Assembly (NCBI GenBank): GCA_964395045.1
Contig: CAYNBE010000014.1
Coordinates: forward strand, 1-31,370
Source of the DNA: UBA1413 sp964395045
GTDB taxonomy: Bacteria; Bacteroidota; Bacteroidia; Bacteroidales; Prolixibacteraceae
Direction of reading: 5' to 3'
DNA length: 31,370 nucleotides
The notes beneath the pieces are model-generated. The model was not told where the DNA came from and ran no database searches. It was given only the letters and a program-made list of their open reading frames with translations. The position numbers were made by a program, and so were the translations under genes. Shown here piece by piece: positions 15,943-23,498 of the stretch. The first letter of the stretch is position 1; each line of letters opens with the position of its first letter.

Positions 15943-16799
15943 TGGATACTGTTTTTATAAATGGTCAGTTCCTGCCCCGTTGCGATGCAAAAGTATCAGC
16001 CGATGACCGGGGGTTTCACTTTGCCGATGGTGTGTATGAAGTGGTTAAATATTATTCAGGAGAACCCTTCAGGCTTGAAGAACACCTGAGCAGGCTCCGC
16101 TCCAGTCTCAGCGAATTACAGATTGGTTTCGAAGGCATCTCCGGCCTGGACGGAGTTTTCAGATATCTTCTCAGATTGAATCATCTGGAAGGAGAAGATT
16201 CGGGGATTTACCTGCAGATTTCGAGGGGAGCACATCAAAGGGTTCACCATTTTCCAACGACAGACGGGCCCACTGTGTACGCTTTCGCGTTTCCCTTTCC
16301 TTCCTTTACCGGGAATCTGCTGAACGGTATACGGGTGATCACTGCAGAAGACATCCGGTGGCTGAGGTGCGACATTAAAGCAGTATGTCTGCTTCCTAAT
16401 TCGATGCTATTCAACCATGCGGTAGAGGCAGGGGCAGCAGAATGCATCCTGATACGCAACGGAAAAGTGACCGAAGCGACCCATTCTTCTGTCGCCGGGG
16501 TCAGAAGTGGAAAATTGTATACCCATCCGCTGACAAATTTGATCTTACCCGGAATTACCCGTGCGGTTATGCTTGAGTTATGCAGGGATTCGGGAATTCC
16601 GGTCATCGAAGAAGCTATCCTGGCCGACGAATTGTACCTTCTCGATGAACTCTTCGTATGTGGAACCGGGAATGAAATCACCCCTGTGGTCATGGTCGAT
16701 GAAAAACCGATCGGAGAGGGAAAACCCGGTCCTGTTACCCGTCTTTTACAGGGTAAATTCTTTGAGCTGACCGGAAGAAAAACAGGACTAAAGAATTGA
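15942..16799 (+). CDS. D-amino-acid transaminase (PLP class IV)
   Basis: This PLP enzyme of fold type IV most resembles D-amino-acid transaminase, which makes D-glutamate or D-alanine for peptidoglycan. With the ATG at 15942 the product has 285 residues, close to the Bacillus enzyme (about 283). The PLP lysine is Lys146 (DIKAVCLLPN). RGAHQRVHHFP near residue 95 fits the RGxxxRxH motif that binds the substrate carboxylate in D-specific enzymes. The opening FLPRCDAKVSADDRGFHFAD is typical. An ATG at 15900 lies inside nfo and is unlikely. A branched-chain or aminodeoxychorismate lyase role is less likely given the RGxxxRxH motif. Confidence 0.85.
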   Translation: MDTVFINGQFLPRCDAKVSADDRGFHFADGVYEVVKYYSGEPFRLEEHLSRLRSSLSELQIGFEGISGLDGVFRYLLRLNHLEGEDSGIYLQISRGAHQRVHHFPTTDGPTVYAFAFPFPSFTGNLLNGIRVITAEDIRWLRCDIKAVCLLPNSMLFNHAVEAGAAECILIRNGKVTEATHSSVAGVRSGKLYTHPLTNLILPGITRAVMLELCRDSGIPVIEEAILADELYLLDELFVCGTGNEITPVVMVDEKPIGEGKPGPVTRLLQGKFFELTGRKTGLKN

Positions 16800-16850
16800 A
16801 CCGATACCGGTTGATGCTGAATCTGCTAGATGGGGAGATAAACAAAAATT

Positions 16851-18548
16851 CTAAAATCTGACTTCTCCGTTTTTGACTGCTGAGCTAATTCGGATCAGTT
16901 TGCCAAGGTCTTTTCCCTGTGATTCTTTCAGCAGGATGGATTTGGTTCTGCTTCCATCTACTTCAATATATGGACCCCCGGATTCGGGTAAATGCAGATT
17001 CTCCACGGAAACATTCTTGCTATTTGTGAAAACAATTGTAGGTAACTTTTTTGTAATCAGGCTTATTCCGTTGATCCGGACACCGTCGGCATTGATGCAG
17101 GTCAGCCCATAATCGGCTTCCATCAGAATTCTTTTAAAAGTAATGTTTTGCAGATTCATCTCCGGAAGACCCTGCAGGAAAATTGCCTGGTACGCTCCCT
17201 TACAGGTGATATCGCTCATGGAAATATTCCTGAAAACAGGGGTTTCTTCAGTTACAGGTTTTTCTTCATTGTCAATGGCTTGTCCTCCCTCATCCAACAT
17301 TTCGCTGACCGACCTGCCTCCGTAATAAAGGTCAAACGAAATGGCCTGTGTAGGTATGTTGGCCATCTGAATTCCTCTGATGAAGATATTCTCCACCACA
17401 CCACCGCGACCCCTGTTGCTTTTAAACCTGATTCCAACATCCGTGCCGATGAAGGTGCAGTTTGAGACCTGCATGTTTCTGACCCCTCCTGACATTTCGC
17501 TGCCAATAGTTACCCCGCCATGGCCATGGTAAACCACACAATTCTTTATAACTATGTTTTCACTGGGAATACCCCGATCCCGGCCTGCCTTGTCTTTCCC
17601 CGATTTAATACAGATTGCATCATCGCCCACATCAAAATTTGAATTGTACAGCAACACATTTTTGCACGATTCAATGTCGATCCCATCGCCATTCTGGGAA
17701 TACCAGGGATTTTTCACTGTAATATTCCTGACAATCAGGTTTTCAACCATCAGGGGATGGATACACCAAGCGGGAGAGTTCTGAAAGGCAGGACCGTCGA
17801 ACATCACCTTTTTGCAGTTGATCAGGCTTACCATCACAGGACGGAGAAAATCCCTGATTTTTTCAAAATCCTCCTTTGTAGTGAGCCCGGCCGGGACATT
17901 TGTGTCAGCTTTGGCATGAGCCTGTCTGAACTGCTCGGAAGGGTACCATTCCGTTTTTTTATCATTCGTGACACCGCCTGAAGCCACCAGCTTTTTCCAT
18001 TGTTCGTCGGTGAGCTTGCTTTTTTTCACAAATCGCCAGGCATCTCCGGAACCATCCCAGACACCCTCGCCAGTAAAGGCTATGTTTTCGAGGTTTTTAC
18101 CATATAAGGGCGACATACACCGCCAGGTATTCAATCCTTCAAAACTTGTTTCGACGAGGGGATAGAGATCTTTATTGGAACTGAAAATTACCATGGCACC
18201 GGGGGCCAAATGCATCTCAAGGTTGCTTTTCAGGATGATCGGTCCGGTCAGCCAGATTCCTGCGGGAACGGTTATTTTGCCACCTCCTTTTGCTGTTACC
18301 GCTTCAATGGCACGGGCAAATGCATCCGTATTGAGTACCTGTCCTCCACTGACAGCCCCGAAATCGGTCAGAATCACCGAATAGCCGGGTATCTTCGGTA
18401 ATTGAACTTCAGGCATTGTAAACTCGACTCCGCTATAGATATCATGAGGGATTTGACCCGTTTTTCGTGGTGTCCCGCAGGATGCCAACAACAAACTAAT
18501 AATGAAGAAATTACATGATTTGAGATTCAATGATTTATTTTTCATCAT
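16851..18548 (-). CDS. GH28 polygalacturonase lipoprotein
   Basis: The 565-residue beta-helix protein hydrolyses galacturonic acid linkages in pectin. A lipoprotein signal ends at Cys24 (SLLLASCG), so it should be anchored in a membrane. The GH28 active-site set is intact: NGDGID (286-291), DD (309-310), GHG (342-344) and RFK (374-376). An insertion around residues 170-230 (WYPSEQFRQAHAKADTN) is often seen in the exo-acting Bacteroidota enzymes, so exo-action on oligogalacturonides is possible. It is the last gene of the minus-strand pectin block, separated by 170 bases from the truncated pectate lyase. There is no clear terminator after it. Confidence 0.93.
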   Translation of the reverse strand: MMKNKSLNLKSCNFFIISLLLASCGTPRKTGQIPHDIYSGVEFTMPEVQLPKIPGYSVILTDFGAVSGGQVLNTDAFARAIEAVTAKGGGKITVPAGIWLTGPIILKSNLEMHLAPGAMVIFSSNKDLYPLVETSFEGLNTWRCMSPLYGKNLENIAFTGEGVWDGSGDAWRFVKKSKLTDEQWKKLVASGGVTNDKKTEWYPSEQFRQAHAKADTNVPAGLTTKEDFEKIRDFLRPVMVSLINCKKVMFDGPAFQNSPAWCIHPLMVENLIVRNITVKNPWYSQNGDGIDIESCKNVLLYNSNFDVGDDAICIKSGKDKAGRDRGIPSENIVIKNCVVYHGHGGVTIGSEMSGGVRNMQVSNCTFIGTDVGIRFKSNRGRGGVVENIFIRGIQMANIPTQAISFDLYYGGRSVSEMLDEGGQAIDNEEKPVTEETPVFRNISMSDITCKGAYQAIFLQGLPEMNLQNITFKRILMEADYGLTCINADGVRINGISLITKKLPTIVFTNSKNVSVENLHLPESGGPYIEVDGSRTKSILLKESQGKDLGKLIRISSAVKNGEVRF

Positions 18549-18650
18549 TCATTCGTATAAATTTTCAATGTACATTTCTGCATTTTCCGTAAGAACTGTT
18601 ACCCTTCATTCTGCTACTCAACGAAATGCCTGATTGCTTAGTAACTCCGT

Positions 18651-18720
18651 CCTCCCCCCTCTCAATTTCTCTTCGTCTCTGTGCCGTTTCCTCGTTTTTT
18701 CGTTCTCTCAGTCTCCTTTC
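18651..18720. repeat. Pyrimidine-rich degenerate repeat tract
   Basis: About 60 of 70 bases are C or T on the plus strand, with recurring words such as CTCTTCG, CGTCTCTG, TCGTTCTCTC and GTCTCC. It abuts the 3' end of the pectate lyase remnant. It looks like slipped or decayed short-unit repeats and not like a gene, although the minus strand can be read as an Arg/Glu-rich frame. Confidence 0.55.
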
Positions 18721-19216
18721 ATCCCACCCGAACCCAGTCAATATCTGCGTTTCCGGCATCTGCTTCCTGGTTTGTGACATCTCCCATACGAAACCTCAGA
18801 AAACGTTTGATCACTTTATCGGCACTGACTTCCACGGGATAATCCCGGAGAGTGATCCCATCCCCTAGAGCAGTCTGGCCGGCGATGGTTACATGTACGT
18901 TGCTGATAATCAGCTTTTTTGCGAGCCTGATCGTTCCCGATACTTTGAAAAGAATGATCCGGGGGCCGCTCTGACTGACAGCATACCGGAGCGATCCCGG
19001 ATTGCTGTCATCGTTCAGGTTGGTTACGTAAATCACCCTGCCTCCCCTGCGTCCGGTGGAATATTTTCCATGTCCTTCTGCCCCGGGAAAAGCTGGAAGC
19101 GTCTGCCTGATAGAGCTTATCCCTGATATCATCAGGAACACTATCAACACAATCAAAACGTACCCCTTCCTTTTATCGGGAAATCTGCTTTTTGGGGCAT
19201 TTTTACTATTCCACAT
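18719..19216 (-). pseudogene. Truncated PL1 pectate lyase remnant
   Basis: The 165-residue frame has an N-terminal signal anchor (VLIVLIVFLMISGI) followed by the first third of a PL1 pectate lyase: LPAFPGAEGHGKYSTGRRGG, NLNDDSNPGSLRYAVSQSGP, VTIAGQTALGDGITLRDYPV and FLRFRMGDVTNQEADA. It aligns well with the start of the intact lyase at 22000-23385. After EADA it runs into GNADIDWVRVG and a stop, exactly where full enzymes continue to the HCSxSW calcium and active-site region. About 300 residues of the beta helix, including the RNPR catalytic motif, are missing, and no other frame recovers them in the 170 bases downstream. It is therefore probably inactive. It starts 34 bases after the pectinesterase stop. 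Confidence 0.75.
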
Positions 19217-19250
19217 CGCCTCATCTTCAACTTTTCAAATCGTTACTGGA

Positions 19251-21977
19251 TTATCTTGTAAATTTCAGTACACCAGGGCATTTGTCAATGATATACCGGA
19301 TCAGATAGATACCTGGGGGCAGGTTTTCAAGTGCAACGGAATGAACGTTACGGAACGATGCAAGGTTGATTCCGAGAATGTTGTAAATGAGAATACGCGA
19401 ATCCCTTCCATTGATCTGCAGCTCATGGCCGTGAATCACGGCAGGTTTACCTGGCAAAAGGTTGTTCAGTCCGGTACGACTCCCTACCGTGAGGGTTCCG
19501 GTTCCTTCAAAGAATTGGGGGTGGCTGGAAGCTGAATAAATCCCGTCAGGAATGATCTGCCCGTTCAGGACGAATGTGGTTACATCTGCTGGAACCTGGA
19601 TCACCAGTTTGGCTGAGTCCCGGAGGTTTAAGGTCAGGACGGGTGAGGCAGCTTTTGCATGGCTGATGATGACCCTGCTCTTCAATGCGGCGTCGATGAC
19701 TGAAGGTCCGAAAGCATATTCTCCTGCCCCTTCCAAACGTGTCTGATATCCCTGAACCGAAGGATATTTGGCAGAGTATTTTGTAAGATTCCATTTCCCG
19801 GTGAAATGGCTGTTGTCGCCCTTAAGCACCAGGGTACCTGTATTGACGGTCCCCCTTCCGTTGTTGAGGGGGGTGATGATGGCATTCCCCGAGACCGGGC
19901 CTTCCAGTTTCATGGAGCTTCCTGATGTACTGGCACTTTCCATAATCATTTCCACATCGCCTTCTACCTGAAGGGGGGCATCCAATGCCATTCCTGTGCC
20001 GCTGGTACTGTGCGCGATGACGGTTCCCTGTTCCATGGTGATGGTTCCCGTTGCTTTGTGGTTGCCCCTTAACCTGAGCCTTCCCGCTCCGCGGAGAATG
20101 AGATTGGCCGAAAACACGGTGGATGTTGTTTCTATTTCTTTTTCACAGATGACAGTTTCCCCGGCTTTGGGAAGCAGGGTGGGAGAGTAGTTGGTGGCAA
20201 TATCCCACACTCCGCTGGTAGCTCCGGTAAAAATGAAAACCGAAGGACGTCCGACAATGACTTTGCCGGTTCCGCTTATTAGACCCGGATTGGTAACAGA
20301 ACTGTATTCCCCGACCGGCTGCACCTTTGTGCCAATATAAAACTCACTGGTTGTTACATCCGTTTTAAGTTCGAGATAGGCATCGGTTGCTGCTGTGAGG
20401 CGCGCTTTTGCATAAAATGCAGTTTTATCGCCAACGATAAGCCTCGCCCTGCTCTTTACGTCAACGGAACCTTTCCCCAGGGAATTTTGGGTTGAAGCCT
20501 CCAGTGTTCCTGACCTGATCTCAATTCCCCCGGAGAAATTGCCGTTGTCTCCGGTTAGGAAAAGGTGCCCGCTACCGGTTTTCACCATCTGATGAATTCC
20601 CGAAAGGTTGGCTTTCAGGGTCAGCTTCCCGGTCAGATCAAAAATCAGGCTGTCTCTGATGGCTATTTTCCCGGAAAGGGTATCATTGCCGTTGGCCAGA
20701 ATCCGGGTACCTTTGGCAGAAAGGTAGGTTGTGGCGGCCTTCCCGATTACTTCAATCCGGGTACTGTCGGAAAGCGAAAGGTCGGCGGGAAAGTTTCCTG
20801 AAGCCATGATAATATAGTTGCCATTCACTACTGCATTCTCTCTCAGGGCCGGAATCCCATCAGGAAACCAGTTGCCCGATGTCAGCCAGTTGTTATCAGC
20901 CCCTTTTCCGGTCCATATATATTGACGGACCATAGGTGCTTGTGCCGTAGGATCCCAGTTGTCAGAACCCGCCATGACCTTTCTGGTTGTATAATTCTGT
21001 GCTTCTGCATCGGTAAGGGCGCGCAATCCGGCCCAGCTGGCCCTGCCCGACATATCGGCTCCCAGGCCTGTGTTCCTGTACTCATACAAGTGAAGGTCGG
21101 TGCTTGTAGCTGCATAGCTCATATTCCAGGTGTCGCCCCACCCCTGGGGATTCAACATACCGCTTAGGTTACAGAACAGCCATGCCACTTTTGGATAATC
21201 GTTCCAGGGACGGCCGAACCGGAAGGGATTGCCATCATCCCCGGCACGGGGACTATCGGTTGCATAGGTGATCTGGCATTCTGAAAATACAAAACCGTAC
21301 GTTTGCGATTTTTGTGTGGAAGGGGCTGTGATCCAACCTCCACCCCAGCTCCTGATCTCACACCGGTTGAAAAAAGCAATTCCCCCGCCATAGATATAAT
21401 CGGTGCGTCCGACTACCAGGCAACTTTCAAAATAGGAGCGTTTTCCACTGCTCCATAAGTAAATTGTATCCTGATATCCTGTGAGGTTGCAATTGATAAA
21501 CACAACCTTATCGGCTTGTACCGTAATGGCCTGTGCCTGCCCAACCGGTCCTGCCGTATTCTGAATAGTGAGGTTTTCGGCACGGAACCCATCCCCCATG
21601 ATGGTCAGTGTTGCGGAAGTCCGGATATTGTCACCGGTCCACTTTGCAGCATCGGCAGAAGGACATTTTCCTTCGCTGCAATCATAGATGTGATAGCTGA
21701 TGATGGTCTCTTCGCGGCTTTCTCCCAGAAAGGTCACATTCTTTTTGTCTGCAGGAATGATCAGTTTCTCGGTATTGTACACTCCCCGTTTGATCAGGAT
21801 GACCGTTGGCCTGTCACTATCCGAGGGCACGGCATCGATGGCTTTCTGGATGGTAGTAAAATCACCGCTGCCATCTTTGGCTACCACCATATCGGGGGTT
21901 GCAGAGCGCGCAGCGAAACTGTAAAACAAGGCTGCCAGAATGGTCAGAAAAATCATTTTGAGTGCAAGGGGCTTCAT
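19251..21977 (-). CDS. CE8 pectinesterase with beta-strand repeats and T9SS tail
   Basis: This 908-residue exported protein begins with a signal peptide (IFLTILAALFYSFAARSA). Residues about 28-345 form a CE8 pectin methylesterase with its active site intact: GQAQA (Gln148), GYQD (Asp170), GRTD (Asp193) and FGRPW (Arg256). The rest is unusual: from about residue 353 come modules like those associated with autotransporter passengers (YIWTGKGADNNWLTSGNW, KTGSGHLFLTGDNGNFSGG, FIFTGATSGVWDIATNYSP). The last 70 or so residues (ILIYNILGINLASF, LPPGIYLIRYI) match a type IX secretion sorting domain. It should be secreted across the outer membrane and would demethylate pectin outside the cell. It is co-directional with its neighbours, 22 bases after the PL1 gene. 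Confidence 0.9.
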   Translation of the reverse strand: MKPLALKMIFLTILAALFYSFAARSATPDMVVAKDGSGDFTTIQKAIDAVPSDSDRPTVILIKRGVYNTEKLIIPADKKNVTFLGESREETIISYHIYDCSEGKCPSADAAKWTGDNIRTSATLTIMGDGFRAENLTIQNTAGPVGQAQAITVQADKVVFINCNLTGYQDTIYLWSSGKRSYFESCLVVGRTDYIYGGGIAFFNRCEIRSWGGGWITAPSTQKSQTYGFVFSECQITYATDSPRAGDDGNPFRFGRPWNDYPKVAWLFCNLSGMLNPQGWGDTWNMSYAATSTDLHLYEYRNTGLGADMSGRASWAGLRALTDAEAQNYTTRKVMAGSDNWDPTAQAPMVRQYIWTGKGADNNWLTSGNWFPDGIPALRENAVVNGNYIIMASGNFPADLSLSDSTRIEVIGKAATTYLSAKGTRILANGNDTLSGKIAIRDSLIFDLTGKLTLKANLSGIHQMVKTGSGHLFLTGDNGNFSGGIEIRSGTLEASTQNSLGKGSVDVKSRARLIVGDKTAFYAKARLTAATDAYLELKTDVTTSEFYIGTKVQPVGEYSSVTNPGLISGTGKVIVGRPSVFIFTGATSGVWDIATNYSPTLLPKAGETVICEKEIETTSTVFSANLILRGAGRLRLRGNHKATGTITMEQGTVIAHSTSGTGMALDAPLQVEGDVEMIMESASTSGSSMKLEGPVSGNAIITPLNNGRGTVNTGTLVLKGDNSHFTGKWNLTKYSAKYPSVQGYQTRLEGAGEYAFGPSVIDAALKSRVIISHAKAASPVLTLNLRDSAKLVIQVPADVTTFVLNGQIIPDGIYSASSHPQFFEGTGTLTVGSRTGLNNLLPGKPAVIHGHELQINGRDSRILIYNILGINLASFRNVHSVALENLPPGIYLIRYIIDKCPGVLKFTR

Positions 21978-21999
21978 TCCCTGTTATTTAGAGATAACA

Positions 22000-23385
22000 T
22001 CATTTTTTCTTTCTCACCAGTTTGTTTAGATATACCTCGATGTTTGTATATTGTTTTGAGAGTGTAAACAGGACTTGATCCAAGGGATTGTCCGGATCAA
22101 GTTGTTTCGCAACTTCCCAATCATCGGGCATCCCATCGTTATCTCTGTCGGGAGGGGCAGATTGTGAACTGAGCAGGGGCCAGCCACCCACTGCTAAAGG
22201 TGAATCAATGATTCCTTTACCACCTCCACGAAAGGTCTCTCCGAGTGTTTCTGTGCCGCTCAGGGCTTCCTCCACCACCCTCCGGTCCACGGCATCGCGG
22301 TGCAAACTTGCGCCTGCATCCCTGAGGACGCTCCTGAATGCAGCACCCGCCCCTGTAGTTCTGACTTTTGTATATCTGACAGGCCTGCAAAGCTTTGACT
22401 CCTGTTTTACTGCATCATCTACACCTTCTCCCTGTACACCGTGCTTCCAGTTATTTCTGGTTACTTCCCCCGATCCTTCCATCACGTTCCCCTTGATATA
22501 GAACCAGCCAGCTCCCAGAGTATCCTTGTTGTGACGGGGATCAAAGAATTGCAGGGTAAGTTCAAGAAGCCTTTTGCGCGAGCTTTTCCCTGTGGCAGGA
22601 CCTGGTTTGTAATAGTTGTTTACCATGTTGTAATACCCCTCTTCCCCTCCGTATACGCTGTTGTTTCCCCAGTTGTAAATTACATTGTTCCGGAAGTCGG
22701 TCATTTCTTCCCTGGGGTTGTTCGAATAGCGTGAACCACAGAACCTTGGATTTCTGCTGGTATGGTCACAAATCAGGTTGTGGTGGAAAGAGGCGTCATA
22801 TCCGCCCCAGATTCCTCCGTACCCGTGCTCCCCCTTGATATGATTCGATTTGTTCAGGCTTTCGCTGATAATACACCATTGCATAGTGAAATGGCGGTTA
22901 TTATAGAACGAAGCGGTTTCGTCGTTCGACCAGCTGAAACTGCAATGGTCGATGATGATGTTTTTGTGCCAGGTTCCTGAAATGGCGTCCATTTGTTCGC
23001 CGGATTCATCTCCGGGCCTGACCCGAAGATAGCGGAGGATCACTTCATCGGCCTCTATTTCAATCCCGTAATTTTTCAGACAGATACCATCTCCGGGAGC
23101 AGTCTGGCCTGCAATAGTGATGCTGTCGTTTTTAATGTAGATTGGCTTTTCGAGTTCTATGGTGCCGGAAATCCTGAATATTACCGTGCGAGGTCCCCTG
23201 GCTTCGACCGCTTTCCGGAGGCTGCCGGGGCCTTTGTCGTTCAGGTTATCCACAAACAGCACTTTTCCTCCCCTTCCCCCGGTGGTGTATTTACCACCCC
23301 CCTCTGCACCGGGGAAAGCGGTAGGTTGGGCAGATACAACTGAACCTGCAAACAGGATCAGGTAGAAAAACGGGGCTTTATGCAT
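22000..23385 (-). CDS. PL1 pectate lyase
   Basis: The 461-residue protein has a signal peptide (MHKAPFFYLILFAGSVVSAQ) and a right-handed beta helix of polysaccharide lyase family 1. It cleaves polygalacturonate by beta-elimination. The core motifs are present in order: FPGAEGGGKYTTGGRGG, LRKAVEARGPRTVIFRISGT, TIAGQTAPGDGI, IIDHCSFSWSNDE and SRNPRFCGSRYSN, where the arginine in RNPR is the likely catalytic base. The C-terminal DRDNDGMPDDWE is a calcium-type repeat often found at the end of these Bacteroidota lyases. A 113-base gap with a strong hairpin separates it from the upstream lipoprotein gene. Confidence 0.92.
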   Translation of the reverse strand: MHKAPFFYLILFAGSVVSAQPTAFPGAEGGGKYTTGGRGGKVLFVDNLNDKGPGSLRKAVEARGPRTVIFRISGTIELEKPIYIKNDSITIAGQTAPGDGICLKNYGIEIEADEVILRYLRVRPGDESGEQMDAISGTWHKNIIIDHCSFSWSNDETASFYNNRHFTMQWCIISESLNKSNHIKGEHGYGGIWGGYDASFHHNLICDHTSRNPRFCGSRYSNNPREEMTDFRNNVIYNWGNNSVYGGEEGYYNMVNNYYKPGPATGKSSRKRLLELTLQFFDPRHNKDTLGAGWFYIKGNVMEGSGEVTRNNWKHGVQGEGVDDAVKQESKLCRPVRYTKVRTTGAGAAFRSVLRDAGASLHRDAVDRRVVEEALSGTETLGETFRGGGKGIIDSPLAVGGWPLLSSQSAPPDRDNDGMPDDWEVAKQLDPDNPLDQVLFTLSKQYTNIEVYLNKLVRKKK

Positions 23386-23443
23386 TTGGATTATTGTTTA
23401 TAACCACAAGTCCACAAAAAACTTACCGGGTAAATCATCGCTG

Positions 23444-23479
23444 AAATACAGGGAAAGGCCAAAACCTCTCCCTGTATTT
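23444..23479 (-). promoter_or_regulatory. Strong intercistronic hairpin in the pectin operon
   Basis: AAATACAGGGA (23444-23454) pairs with TCCCTGTATTT (23469-23479), 11 bp, and three more pairs form inside after one mismatch. The loop is six bases. It lies 20 bases after the stop codon of the surface lipoprotein gene and 59 bases before the PL1 start. The T-run is short (ATTT), so it may be a partial terminator, an RNA processing site or a 3' end stabiliser. Confidence 0.65.
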
Positions 23480-23498
23480 TGAGATTACAATTATTATA

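Noticed and set aside
16798..16811. AACCG-ATAC-CGGTT hairpin between the transaminase and GH28 stops
   Set aside because: Five pairs and no T-run; may be chance.
18565..18780. Arg/Glu-rich 71-residue frame on the minus strand
   Set aside because: It is produced by the pyrimidine-rich tract and overlaps the pectate lyase remnant; composition is low-complexity and there is no family resemblance.
21516..22067. 183-residue plus-strand frame opposite the pectinesterase N-terminus
   Set aside because: Antisense shadow of the CE8 coding region; no start context or known motif.
22088..22501. 137-residue plus-strand frame opposite the PL1 gene
   Set aside because: It lies wholly antisense to a well-supported gene and its sequence is Ser/Pro-rich shadow coding with no recognisable domain.
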